Of a DNA stretch of 64,000 bases, positions 12,203 to 23,551 are shown piece after piece. A program made the position numbers and the translations under genes. The notes under the pieces were generated by a model that saw only the letters and a program-made list of their open reading frames with translations, did no database searches and was not told the origin of the DNA. Numbering within the stretch: the first letter of the stretch is position 1; each line of letters starts with the position of its first letter. Origin of the DNA: Calliopsis andreniformis (Eukaryota; Arthropoda; Insecta; Hymenoptera; Andrenidae); the NCBI RefSeq assembly GCF_051401765.1, contig NC_135073.1:558001-622000 (forward strand), written 5' to 3'.

Positions 12203-12509
12203 TGTTTTCCGGAGACGAACTTCTCGTTTCCCGGGAGTGTTGTTTTTGCACGTGGTGTGTCGACTAGGATTGACATATATGTTCATTAAGTAGGCAATGA
12301 TCTCGTGACAAACTCTACTTTATTAAACACCATACGCCATCGACCATCATGATCGATTTTGCTCAATGCTCTTCGAAGCGCCCCGAAACCGACCGATGAG
12401 ACCGAACAACGCAGGCCGGTAACGGCTGCGTCTCGGTCGCGCAACGCGACACAAAGGACCAAGAGAAAAAAAAGGTAAACAAATTAAATAAGCTCGCAAA
12501 TTCCGAACA
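12203..12509 (-). repeat. 5' LTR of the BEL/Pao element
   Basis: This 307-bp repeat, 5' in the element's orientation, matches the 3' LTR at 6045-6392 almost throughout. It differs by scattered substitutions and by lacking a 41-bp segment present in the other copy. It begins TGTTTTCC and ends GAACA on the plus strand. It should contain the element's promoter; no clear TATA box was picked out. Confidence 0.95.
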
Positions 12510-12514
12510 CTAGT

Positions 12515-15500
12515 ATTTATAAACATTCATGATGATAGACTGTAGGAAATACTCAGATAATTCGATTTAGAGATTTTACGCGATACCTTGTCTTCATTGT
12601 TAGAAGAAGTGTTCAAAGAAAACATTCACAACATTGCACAGCTAAAGCAAAAAATTCCTCAAGAGTTTGAAAAACTAAAAAATAATAATACATTATAATA
12701 CGTTCAGTTATCTTCAATTCTTTTTCATTATCTTATCATTATCTTTTTCTATCTTAAATTTTGTCTTTATTTTTTTACGTATGTTTACCCCCTAGCCGGT
12801 TGTACTACAATTTTCCGCCCATTCTGTATATAACATAATCATGAAAGCATTATAAAGATATATGTTTTTCATAAAGCCACTCGTTTCAGGGCTCAGTATC
12901 GCATAAAATATGGTCTAACTAGGATTGCTATTATTTTGTTTGTAGTGTAAAAATTCAAAATTCTATTTTATCCGCATTTTATGTTCTGGTACATAATGTT
13001 CACATACAAATTTGTAAAAAGATCGATCAACATTTAGTCAAGGAAAACAACAAAAATAGACTATTTTTCAATATATTTTCTAAACAAATTGAAATTTTCT
13101 AAAACTGTTTATATAGGTGGATTCGTCATTGATAAATATATAATCATCTCATTTACACAATTTCACTATACGCAATAGTTTTCAAAATATCAAGATACAT
13201 TACGTGTCTAATATTTGGCTAATCTACAAATATGCTAAGTTTGATCAAAATCAGACACTTACACTTCGGAATATTCCCTTGTAAGTAGGTTAGTCCTTGA
13301 GCTGTCATATGCAAGTCGCAGCTCGTTGACTGTCTCTTGTGATATAGGAAGGAGAAGACACCGTTATCAGTAAGAGTTTAAACAATTGCGAAGAGACCGG
13401 AGACTTCACATAATCTACCATATTATGTTATTTCTGATCGGCTTAAGCAAAAACGTCATTGCAAATTTCTGAAGAGCTCTATAATCTCCTCTTCGCGCCC
13501 TTATTCCAAATGTTAGTAATAACCTCAGTTTCACTTATTGTGAGTCACTTACGTAAAGATTTAACTCTTTGATTACGACTTGTCCTGGAGTAAATCAGTC
13601 CACGTGTGTAGCGTGGAGTTAAAGTAAGCGTCATGATATGCAACAATAGCGCTTATAGTCGCTATACGCCCTCGATGAAGACTTTCGTCAGGCGCCTATG
13701 CGCGCTGCGCTGTACATCCTCAGTGAGTACTTTCGTCAGGTGTCTATAGGCACTGATCGCAGTTAAAGGCTTAAGAACGCTAATGATTATTCCTGCCAGT
13801 GCTACCAACTGTGTCTCTCACACAGATTGATATTGGTGATTCAATTCGGTTAAATCCAAACTCGCCATATCTGATACTTCAAATGAAAATAAGGCTCTGG
13901 ACCGTTTCACTAATAATTGGGGTGCTGTCATTTTGTCACCGTCAGGCGTTGTCCCATAGCTGTGATGCTAGAAAGGCGTGTGTTGCAAACTGTAGAATAT
14001 CAGGTTTTCCATAAATTCCGTTATTGAAGAATTCTCTCCTGGAACGCGGAGCGAGGTGGTCCTTCACCAAGACGTCCACTCTTCCATGTATCGGCTCGTC
14101 CTGTAGCTACAGTGGTAGAGTTTCTTGTTGATTGTTTTACCTCTGACTGGGCTTCATTCAAGTGTGAAAGCCTCTCCCAGTCTTGAAAGCTTTGTTCTCA
14201 CTCCCTGGACGATCTTGTAAGAGGTAAGGGAATGGGGAGTTCAAACATGGTATGCATAAACTCTAGCTACGCGTGCAACCTTCAGTATTGGTAGCCGCTT
14301 CAAACATCGGACGACATGAATAAATACACCGGTTAGGTGGGGAAGTTAATCCACTGGTTCATATAGCTCTAATTAACAATCATGTCTATGGATTGAATGA
14401 ACCGAGTACTATTAGCTATTCTCAACTGAAGACCCTGTCATAAATTTCGTCGCTGAGTTCTCGTTGGTTCCGGGGTTTTGGTCGCGCAGCATCACCTTTA
14501 CCGTAACATGTCAAAACCGATATGTCGTACAAAAACGTGAAAAACAACCAAGATTAATCTTCACTAGTGCTGTACGAAAATCTGCAAATGTAAGAAACTC
14601 AGTGTAGGTTGAGTCGGGTTGTGTTCCCAAAAATATCTCCTATCTCAAAAATTTCAGGGTTTTCGACAATACCGATATTCCCAAGAACTCCTATGACTCG
14701 GTTGCCGATTGTCGACTCGGCAATTTGGTTTCGCGCACGTCTAGTCTACACTGAAAAAAATTTTAAGAACAGTATATATAATAGCACTCTACTATGTTAG
14801 TATGTGTCATATTCATGCATAATTTGTATAAAACTCAAGTTATTTTGACTGAAATCGCGTGTACTATTAGTACAAATTTGGTGCCGAAAGTGCAATACGC
14901 TATACCTTTAAAGCAATCAAGCATATGCTGTAAATGCATTCCCACTACTATACTCTCCTTGCTCAGAGGTCGTATGCCACTCCGGTATTACTAGATCCCT
15001 TGCAAACAACATCATATCCACTTTGTCTGACTTCCCCGCATATGGCGCTGTACGTAATTCACTGCCGGATTCATTTTAGTACATTAAAAGTATCCTGTAT
15101 GATTAACTTTAAATATTTAATTAAATAATAAATAATTTTATAGTTAACAATGATGTCCGTTGGTGGTTTATTCAGTAATATTTCTGTTACTTAAATTATG
15201 AATTTATGTAATAAGTTATATTTATTGAAATATTAGATTAAATAAACAAATTAATATTACGTTTCTTTCGTTTTCATGATCAAATTTTCTGAAAAAATTT
15301 ATATTTAAGTAATAAAAGCACCATAACATTTCGCGTGAAATTGAATGAGTTTATACGACGAATGATATACATATAGTTGTATTTGTTTCATCCAACGCTA
15401 CTATAATTCTTACCAAAAAGAGGCAGATTTTCTTTTAGTGTTTTAAAACAAATTTTAAAAACAGGTTAATTATATTATTGTACGGGTTATTCGAACTCAA

Positions 15501-15570
15501 TCACTTTTGTACTTCGATGCCTGAGATTTTGATAATATTGAAATACACCGTTGTCTATGTACATTTGGGC
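12515..15570. other. Intergenic stretch, no gene recognised
   Basis: No open frame longer than about 70 codons and no recognisable protein. It holds a two-copy 48-bp repeat (described separately) and, at 14101-14160, a weak match to tRNA promoter boxes that does not fold as a tRNA. Composition is mildly less AT-rich between 13.6 and 14.7 kb, for no reason I can see. Confidence 0.4.
13672..13767 (+). repeat. Two-copy tandem repeat, 48-bp unit
   Basis: Two copies start at 13672 and 13720, sharing the core ACTTTCGTCAGG followed by a C/T-rich arm. A related inverted segment (AGGCGCCC then CGAAAGTCATCG) lies near 45557. Function unknown. Confidence 0.5.
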
Positions 15571-15598
15571 GGGGGGGGGGGGGGGGGGGGGGGGGGGG
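15571..15598 (+). repeat. Uninterrupted run of 28 G
   Basis: A pure G tract preceded by GGGC. It sits in an AT-rich region. It could form a G-quadruplex, and its length is likely variable or uncertain in assembly. Confidence 0.9.
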
Positions 15599-17704
15599 CT
15601 CACCATTTTGATAATTTCGAAATTACTTTGGAAAGAAACTATGTAGAGAGAGTCGTTATTGTACACTCATCTGTATACATACCTGAAGTAGGGTTTAGCT
15701 TGATAAAAGCAACAGATTTGCCGCTATGTTGTTAAAATATAACAAGTGCGACGTTTGTAGGCTGTCATAAGCACTAAGTTTCTAATTCACATGTACGCTC
15801 ATTTTTCCACGAAAATTATTTAACCCACGTAGAGGTAACAGCGAAACCGATTAACGTCGAGTGGCGTTGAGTAGTATCTATGTGAATTGGAAATCGTAGT
15901 ACCTGTGACTGCCCACAAGCGTCGCGCATGTTGTATTCTTATATCATGGCGGCACTTCTATTGCTCTCATCAGCGGCCTTTACTTTGAAACCCCATGCCG
16001 TATCCAGATATAGAGATCAGTGTAGCGTAAAGAAGGAGACAGCACATATTAATATCTCAGTTTATTATATCTGTTATTATAACCTTTACTTAATACATTT
16101 GTCCTATTTTGTGCTTCAATTAGAAACCAACATGTCTTATTAAACAACCAACAATTACCATTCATGCTGAATAAAGGAAAAATTATTTGAAACTTTCTAG
16201 ATGGTTTACCACCCTTAAAAGCTCAAAAATAAAGGGAAAAATCATTCACAAACAATTATTTACCAAAAATCAAAATTATGAATGACGTGATAGAATATCT
16301 AACAGGTGCAGTGATAGTTAGGTATTAAAACCATGAAGAAGAGAATGTTTTAATTTTGAAGAGTATTGTGTATTTTTTATTATAACAAATATTACACTTG
16401 AATATGTGCCTATAATGATAAGTGCCATAGAAATATTTCTGGCTCTTAGATGTAACTTAATTATTCAAGTAAACAAGAGCATCAATGTTATTAAAATTAT
16501 CTATAAGTGATATGATGTAAATTCAACTATAAACTTAATAATTAAGAAAGAATTATGAAAACATTCAAAATTTAATTTAAAGCGAAATTTAATTTCAAAA
16601 TTTAAGTTAAATCGCAATTTAAACAGACAGTATCATCAGTCTATCACTTTTTTCTCGTATTCATTTGATTGTTAAAGTTAAAATGTTTTGGTAAAATGAA
16701 TAGATGGTTTCTGTAAATAATGTTAAACTTTTTTGAAATAATTTTCCTAATCGACAGTGAATAAAGTGCCAGAAAATTTTGTCATTGTTTTATTCTTGTC
16801 TGTAATATGCATAATTGTCAGAAAAGGCAATGTGGGAATGTGTTGAAAAAAGGAAGATCTTGTTAACTATTTTATATCGCTTAAATTGATTTTTATGTTT
16901 ATTGTGTGCCGTGTTTATTCTACATTACCATTACATATATGTTACAGTTTACTGACACAAATAGTCGAATGTATTGCAGTCTGCACCATTCGTCATGCTG
17001 CGTATAATGCTCATGCGGAATTGTTGATTTCCTGCCAGCTCTCAGTAGCCATTTCTTCCTTTTATTTCCTTTCATAAACGTTTTCACCTTAATATAGCTA
17101 TCAGGATCCTGTTGTTTCTAAAGAGTTTTAAATTGCTCCGCATTTCTTAAACGGACCGAAAAGGCACAAACGTTGTGGAAGTTCGAAATTGTAATGCGAT
17201 AATTTGATTTGCTGGCGAGAACAATAATTTCTTTTGTGAAAAACACGTTGGTTTCCGGTTTGAAATTCTTTGGGTTTACGATCGTCGAAAACGTATACGG
17301 TGTGCTTGAACCAAAAATTGTATATTTCTATTTCTTGTGTTACAAGCTACTTTTTTACTTCTTTAACACTAATTTTTTTTCATGCCTTACATCCTGTCAG
17401 CTAAAATTCTAAGTATCTGATAAAATATGGAAAACGTTTTCAGGACATTGCACACTTTTTCCAAAAATTGTGATCTGTATTTTGTTGAAAGAATCTTAGT
17501 ATTTTGTAAAGCAGAGAGGACAATAAAAGTAAGTAGTTGACAGTTATGTATTTAACTTAACAAATAAATATAATACAACTCAGGAAAGTACATACAAATA
17601 TATAAGCATTTAATGAATTTTTTTAATCTTTCCATCGACCAAATATTTTGTAGTAATTGTCTTTATTATAATTCTATAGCCTCTTTGGAGACACTAATTA
17701 TTCA
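15599..17704. other. Intergenic stretch, no gene recognised
   Basis: Strongly AT-rich. Around 16565-16625 there is an imperfect repeat of AAATTTAATTT-type words. Short hydrophobic open frames near 15928 and 16886 have no recognisable relatives and look like chance. Confidence 0.4.
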
Positions 17705-17938
17705 TACTCATTTAATCCACAACATCCCTATTCCCCGGATCTTGCCCCATGCGATTTCTTTTTATTTTACAAAGCCAAGGTAGTATTTTCAAAATATAAA
17801 GACGATATAAGGGGAAGTCACGAGGGTACTATGGAACATTTCAAACAAGGAACTCCAACATTATTTTACACAATGAAAACGAAGTATAGATGGCTTGGAT
17901 GTATAAATGTTCAAGAGGAGTACTTTGACAGTTATTAG
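17705..17938 (+). pseudogene. mariner transposase C-terminal fragment
   Basis: A frame too short for routine ORF calling encodes the C-terminal end of a mariner (DD34D type) transposase. It opens with QHPYSPDLAPCDFFLF, the signature block carrying the last catalytic Asp, followed by a KYKDDIRG-like stretch. It ends with KTKYRWLGCINVQEEYFDSY and a TAG at 17936-17938. This matches the family's usual ending (W..C....G.YF). Nothing of the N-terminal two thirds was recognised upstream. A LINE 3' end begins about 35 bp downstream in the opposite orientation, so the fragment may have been cut by that insertion. Confidence 0.85.
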
Positions 17939-17999
17939 GTAGATTTCGACGAAAATTCAAATAAATAATTTATAGTAAGTAAGTAAGTTTTATTAATCA

Positions 18000-20425
18000 A
18001 ATCAGGCTGCTGGCCTAGATTAGGGAACTTGGTCATTACATCTTTTTTCAGGTGTTGAAAATTCCCTTCTTTCGTACCGCATAACACGCATTTCCGACTT
18101 TCCTCGTCCAACCAGTATCTATACCTTTCTTCTTCATTCCCACATCTCATTCTAGCAATTGTTCTTATATTCACTCCTCTATCTTCTCTCCTTAAATATG
18201 TATCCAAGAGTACCTACAATCATACAGTCTTTATACCTGACGTTATACTTTGACTCCCTTATCCTACTCATTCTCTCCTGTCTCTGTATATCTCTTTCCC
18301 TGTTCCTTAACATTTTAACTATATCTATTCCTCTCTCTCGCTCCACATCTACACCCTCCTTACTGTATCCATTTCTTCTTAAATATTCTTCTATCTCGCG
18401 TTGTCCTACTGTGGTCATCCTACCTTCTCTCTCTCTTAAACATTCGAAAGCTCTATCGAAGCTCTCTCTTATGTTTTCTTCAAATTTCAGGGCACGTTCT
18501 CCCGCACTCACTCTTAGCGCATCCCTCTTTGATTCCTTTAAAATCATATACCCTGGTGTACACCTTTCTAAACCTAGTACCCACCGTATATATCTTTCTT
18601 GGGTTCTTTCTAACCTCTCACACTCTGTCCATCCCCATATTTCCGGACCATACATTATTACGCTTTTTATTAAGTAATCGTACATCATACGCCTATGGAA
18701 GTCATCACGCATTCTCCTCTCACCCAACCCCCATATTTGACGTATCAGCCAATTACCATTTCACGCTAACTCTTATTTGACTCTACTCACTTCCATTTTT
18801 CGTCATGCAGTATCCTAGATGTACAAATTCTTTCGTGTCCTCTATGTTCTCTCCCATCTCCCATGGAACTTCATTATTTTCGATTTCTTTACGTTTAAGG
18901 TGAGACCTTTCTTTTGTAAATATTTTCGAAGCGTCGGCATCAGTTCCTTCATCTCCGCTTCTTCCTTAGTTAGAAGTATTTAATCACCTGCATATGCCAG
19001 AGACCAGAATTGAACCCTACCTACTACTACCCCCCCTGCCTGCCTTTTTGGCAGTTCTTCAAGGTCCACCATAAGAATTGCGAACAGTGTTGGACTAAGC
19101 GAACACTCTTATCTCACTCCTTTTTCTGTGTAGAATTCTTCTGATCTTGTGCCGTTCACCCGTACGATATACGTGGTTTTTTAACTCCTATTCTCTCATT
19201 GATTCTCATAAGATACGGCGGTCGCCTTTATCAAACGCTGCCTTAACTTTCACGTCCGGTGACACCAACGTGGTGTCATTGACAAGCCGGTCGTTATTTG
19301 CCGGTGACATTCGCAAATAATAATCGCAAATAATAAGACACGTTCGCTCGCTGGAGACGTCTAGGCTGCCAGCGACGACACGTTCGCTGAAGCGCGATGC
19401 GATTTGACACAGCGTCAACTTTAGGCAATTTTCACAGGACCATATTTTTCCATATGGAATGTAGAATAAAATATTCCATATTTTTAAAAGTTTGTCCATC
19501 AAGGGGAAGGTTCAAACTAGATTCTCCTTTTGTTTCCAAATTTTTAAAATCGCGCACCATCTTAAAAACCTGCATTTGTTTAAAATAATTGCAGAAAAAT
19601 GGTTAAAAAATAATTTTTTTAGTTGAAATAATTATTTTTATAAATTTCAATGTTTTCTCTGTAAGCACCGCAAAGCTCATCTCCATCTGCTTACTAGTTC
19701 AATAGCTATAATTTTTTTTTTTAAATTAGCACTTAACTTCAAACAGCTGTAAAATCGACAATTTTCAAAATTTTGAAAAATACTTTGGGGTACGTTTTAA
19801 TACCGTTAAAGACTACGACATATTCAAATTTGAACAATCTACAGAAACTTATTCCAAAACGTGCCCGTGTTCGCATGGAATGACTCTAAAGTGTTATCTT
19901 CATTCATCCATACCGATTCTTTCACTTATTCTCTCTTAGTCTCTTTCTAATCTTCACTTATTCTCACTTAGTCTCTCTTCTTCCGTTCCTTGTTTAAAAA
20001 CTTCAGAACCTGTCCTACGGCTTTTATCTTCTTGATCTCTTCCATAATTTTGTCATTTCCTTTCTTACATTTTCTTTCGCACAATGTCTTGAAATTTCTC
20101 CTACTTTTTATATATTCTTCTCCACATATTTAACCGATTTCCAGTCTTTATACTGCTTTCTTAATTTTCTCTTTTCTCTCTTGCATTCCTTGTTCCACCA
20201 GCTTTTCCATCCAATACTTTTCCTTTTAACTTTAATTTTCTTTCTCAGTAACCAATTTCCAATTGCTGCGCTCACTTCTTTCCACATTGCCTCTACTTCC
20301 ACTTGTGTAAAATTCGCCTTCTCTGCTACCTTCTTATACTCTTCTATTATCCTATTATACCAATTTATAATTTCCTTTTCTATCTTTGCTTCGTTGTATT
20401 CTGATATTTTTACTTCCTCTTTTAC
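18000..20425 (-). pseudogene. LINE reverse transcriptase and C-terminal region, broken
   Basis: The region just after the endonuclease gives GWKSWWNKECKREKRKLRKQ (about 20215-20160), a basic linker typical of this family. The first reverse transcriptase motifs are absent. Motif A survives as KAAFDKGDRRIL near 19220. The catalytic box at 18983-18994 reads YAGD instead of YADD and is followed at once by a TAA (18980-18982). Downstream are KYLQKKGLTLNV and the long C-terminal frame 18727-18179 with GPEIWGWTECERLERTQERY. The CVLCGTKEGNFQHL zinc-finger-like segment lies near 18090. The enzyme is certainly inactive. Confidence 0.85.
19250..19870 (+). repeat. Repeat inserted into the LINE
   Basis: This segment interrupts LINE coding. 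Its 19600-19870 part is similar, in the same orientation, to 56580-56790: both share a GCTCAT...TATAATTTTTTT stretch, then GACAATTT..AAA..TTTGAAAAAT-like words, and a TAAAGACT.C..CATATTCAAATTT block. Its 19250-19400 part is GC-rich and contains the palindrome TGACACCAACGTGGTGTCA. I do not recognise the family. Confidence 0.6.
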
Positions 20426-21160
20426 TTATACGACCAGTGGTTGGTGGTCCGACTCTGCTCTCTCACCTATCTTAAATTCGCTCAGTCTCTCCCACGCATC
20501 CTCATTCATTATTACGTAATCAATTACCGACATGCCATTCATACTCACATAAGTATATTCTCCACATTCATCTCCTTTCGTGTTTCCGTTCAGAATCGAC
20601 CAACCTCTGTCTTCAATCACCTCCATTAAACGCTCTCCTTCTCTATTTACCACCTTGTCTTTCGTCCCTCTTTCAGTTCTTTTAAACTCATTCGTTCCTT
20701 GCGCATACCTTCCACCTTCATTTCCATTTCTGGCGTTAAAATCTCCTCCAATTATCAGCCTCCTTTCCTCTTTCTCAGCCACGCTTTCCGTTATTCTTTT
20801 TGCCATTCGCTTCATATCACTGTTGCTGTATACAACTATCTTTCTCCATACATCCTTCCCTAATCTCAACTATCTCTCCTGCACTTCTTCGCTATTCAAT
20901 AACTCTTCATTCACTTCTTCTGTACCTAACCTAACACCTGTTAATATACCTCCTTTCGCTCTGCCTTTTCTTTACTCCTTTCCGCAAATTGTATTTTCCA
21001 TATATACTCGCTCAGAATACGACTTTTCATTCTATTCCAGTTCTTCTCTTCCATCCACGTCTCTGGCATTCCTACATAATCGAACTGTCTCACATACTCC
21101 CAGAATCTTTCCTCGCTATACCCGCTACGTTCCAAAAAACCGCTCTGAATTTTCTATCTC
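20426..21160 (-). pseudogene. LINE endonuclease domain
   Basis: This domain would nick the target for target-primed reverse transcription. After FWEYVRQFDYVGMPETW (the family's VGLxETW block with the catalytic Glu position) the frame passes through a TAG near 20870. It then continues with IIGGDFNARNGNEGG (the GDFNA motif), GEYTYVSMNGMSVIDYVI, and ends with ERAESDHQPL, which contains the catalytic Ser-Asp-His. Frame changes around 20940 and stops separate the pieces. Key catalytic residues are still visible, so the domain decayed by scattered hits rather than loss of the core. Confidence 0.85.
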
Positions 21161-21260
21161 CTAGGCCTATATATCAGAAACTAAAGTCCTTCTACTCGTT
21201 CTCGCCCTCTCCCTTACGAAAAATTCATTCTTCTTTCAGTTCCTTAAATAATTTGTAGTA

Positions 21261-22085
21261 ATTATACCTACAAACATTTTGTCGATACCATAAATTATAT
21301 CTCTACATATAAAATTTAATAGAAGAAAGCTACATAAAACCTTTAAGCAATTGTGTAATACTATCCTGAAATGAAACGTGGTTAACGGATGACCACGAAT
21401 ACCTACACAATTGTTTAAATATTTTTAAGATCGTATCCTACACTGGCGCTGCTCAACTTCTTTGCCATGAGTTACTCAGTCCCCATCATCAGTCTGTGCG
21501 TCATCTGTCCATTGGCTCTCTGTTGTGTTAATCTATTCTCACAATATCACACCCGCCAGTCACTGATTACGCGGTCCATGACACAAACATCTAGACTCAC
21601 CTAGGTATCGTAGGGATATTTCTTATCTGATACTGCAGTCCCAGCAAGTAGGGGAAAGAGCTACGTTGAACAGCCCTAACTTACATAGTAACCAAAGGGA
21701 ACAGCAAGGGAAGGGCAAGTGGAAAACTAATTATAATCAGAATATAGTGAGTTATTTCATGGTTATAAGTAAATGGGACACTTGAATATCTCTCACATTC
21801 ATAAGAAAGACTTTATTTGTATGTAATGCTAACACAGGGTGTGGCAGAATACTTTCCTGAATTCTAAAGGTTTTTTTAGAATACGGATGTCCAAGACGTA
21901 CGACTTAATTTTTACTTGATTTTGAAGATTATATGTATGATCTAAATGATAACCTTCACTCACGATACACTGTCGTAGTCGATTTCAGAAGTTTTTCATC
22001 ACTCAGGTGGTTCTCTTCTTTACAAAGAAACAAAGGAATGCAAAATAAACAAGGAAACATAAGAAAGATAATTTTAAAAACATGT
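21261..22085. other. Intergenic stretch, no gene recognised
   Basis: Contains an orphan CAGGGTGTGGCAGAA motif at about 21837, like the tip of a Tc1/mariner element, with no partner found nearby. Nothing else recognised. Confidence 0.35.
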
Positions 22086-22752
22086 ACGAAAATAAATTAC
22101 AATGGAATACTGATTTCTATGACGTTAGACACCCATATCTCGATAAGGATATGGACATGAAATCAGAACCCGATAAGATATCTAAACTAAATCATTCTTC
22201 AAACATCTAAAAAATAATGCAAAAATAACTGTATTAAAAGAACTAGATGAATCCCTATAGACAACTCTTACGTTATGACGCTATATAAAAAATATCCTAA
22301 CAATTATAAAGGCATTCTTCTCACAAACACCATAACTAAAATTTTTATGGCAATCTTAGCTTAACGTAATAAAGTACTAGTGTGAGAGTGTAGATACTCT
22401 TAGAAGCTCAAGTGGAAGATCCTGTGAAGGATTTGAAGACAATAAAAATATTGTCTTCTGAAAGATGAAAATGTCAGGACCCAATAGTTCTCATTAGTCA
22501 GGCTTAAAGTAAAACTATACATCACGTTTGTAAACTTTAAGGGAGATTTCAATTCTATACATCATTCTGTTCTATGACATAAACTCTAGAAAGCTAGAAT
22601 TAGCTAAAAAATAATAACAATAATAAAAACATTAAATGATTTATATCATAAGGCAATTATACAGATCAATATAGATAAAAAGAACAATACGAATACAATC
22701 GATATAATTAAAGATGTACTATTGGATGATTCATTAACACGTTCGCTACCAA
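22086..22752 (+). pseudogene. Second LINE reverse transcriptase, heavily decayed
   Basis: Reading across stops, the plus strand gives FKHLKNNAKITVLKEL (from about 22190), then NNYKGILLTNTITKIFMAIL (22299 on), matching the N-Y-R-G-I-x-L block that opens LINE reverse transcriptases. SSGRSCEGFEDNKNIVF follows (near 22400), matching the GFRxGRSCxDxIF region. Then KLYITFVNFKGDFNSIHHSVL (22512 on) matches motif A, where the family has FxDFKxAFDSI; the catalytic Asp reads Asn here. The last recognisable part is LNDLYHKAIIQINI and a weak VLLDDSLT for the V.QGDSLSP block. Multiple stops and frame changes occur. It is unrelated in sequence to the LINE just upstream and lies on the other strand, so it is an older, separate insertion. 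Confidence 0.7.
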
Positions 22753-22914
22753 CAGCACATGTGTGTGACGCACTGATTTCCATTGAGATTCCAATGTCAT
22801 ACGTATGTAACATATTGTAGGATTAAATTTATATTCACAAATTCACATTTACTAAAAAAAAAAACTGCAAGGATCTGTTCCAAAAATTCGAAATATAAAG
22901 CATGGCCTGTGTTA

Positions 22915-23065
22915 AGGCTCCCTCAGGCCAACGCGAATTTTTCGCAGCGGCAACGAAATTTTCGAGGCAACTTTTTCGCAATAATATCAATTTGTATGTC
23001 TATTTTCTCAATTCGTCGCGAATTCGCTGCTGCTGTGAAAAATTCTCATTGGTCTGCGGGAGCCT
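22915..23065. mobile_element. Short MITE, 151 bp, TTA or TTAA flanks
   Basis: Terminal inverted repeats of about 37 bp start AGGCTCCC on both ends and agree at about 31 of 37 positions, including GAATTTTTC. The element is flanked by TTA at 22912-22914 and 23066-23068, so a 3-bp duplication of PIF/Harbinger type fits. TTAA with the next base is the alternative. No coding capacity. Confidence 0.75.
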
Positions 23066-23551
23066 TTAAAGCTCTACAATATTTTCGTTAGAGATATATC
23101 AGGTTATATAGTTAGGCTAGAAAATGCTGGAGCAAGTCTTGGAAAAGAAATCATAAAAAGGGTGTGAAGCTACTGGGGGAAAATTGTGGGTATGAAAGTG
23201 AAGCGTTTCTCCAGACTTTAGACATTGCTACCAAATGTTGATTGTGCTAGATAGAATGGGATCAGATCTAGAAAGGAACCGATACAGTATTCTTTCGACA
23301 GACGTATCAGTTTTAAGACTGATCCGATTCCTGTATTGAGTAGGTATTACGAATTTTGGTGTTAAATTACCTCGAGTGAGGATCACCGACTTTCTCTCAT
23401 TACAGAAAAGGACAGCGATTCAAAAAGAGAGATGGACTGAGATTCGAGAACCTGAAGAATTTTAAATGTCTGCGTATCGGTGAGACAACACTAACGTGTA
23501 ACGTCTGTGGAAAATATAAACTTCTTCATTTTTGGTGTTTTATAAGTGAAA
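23066..23551. other. Intergenic stretch, no gene recognised
   Basis: No recognisable coding or repeat was found in this interval. Confidence 0.35.

Larger units (their letters stand above)
6045..12509 (-). mobile_element. BEL/Pao LTR retrotransposon, full length but broken
   Basis: A complete element lies on the minus strand, 6465 bp long, with LTRs at both ends starting TG and ending CA. It is flanked by the 5-bp direct repeat CTAGT (6040-6044 and 12510-12514), which is a target-site duplication of the size expected for this superfamily. Order from 5' (high coordinates): LTR, primer site, leader, Gag with zinc knuckles, aspartic protease, reverse transcriptase, RNase H, integrase and a C-terminal integrase-associated domain, then a short purine-rich stretch and the 3' LTR. 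This order is that of BEL/Pao. Coding is mostly in one minus-strand frame, with in-frame stops and at least three frameshifts, so it cannot make its proteins now. Confidence 0.96.
17973..21260 (-). mobile_element. LINE (non-LTR) retrotransposon, degenerate, interrupted
   Basis: This minus-strand LINE has an apurinic-type endonuclease (20426-21160), a linker with basic residues, a reverse transcriptase (about 19245-18730), and a C-terminal region with a CX2C...H motif (down to about 18000). Its 3' end is AATAAAACTTACTTACTTAC (complement of 17971-17990), a short TTAC-type tail typical of LINE 3' ends. The protein resembles a LINE family I recall from ant genomes; the clade is not assigned. The front of the reverse transcriptase is missing and replaced by about 620 bp of foreign repeat at 19250-19870. 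The 5' end is not defined. Confidence 0.85.

Noticed and set aside
12015..12251. 78-codon minus-strand frame beginning in the 5' LTR
   Set aside because: It runs through LTR, primer site and leader, where no protein is expected, and has no similarity to Gag.
14101..14172. tRNA-like TAGCTACAGTGGTAGAG followed by GGGCTTCATTCAA, resembling tRNA A and B boxes
   Set aside because: The acceptor and T stems do not pair, so it is not a tRNA gene. A tRNA-derived SINE is possible, but no second copy or tail was seen.
18159..18677. 172-codon plus-strand frame with hydrophobic residues
   Set aside because: It lies opposite the LINE C-terminal frame and reflects its codon composition.
20580..21164. 194-codon plus-strand open frame rich in Ser, Phe and Leu
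   Set aside because: It is antisense to the Lys/Glu-rich LINE endonuclease coding, which has recognisable motifs; the plus-strand frame has none.
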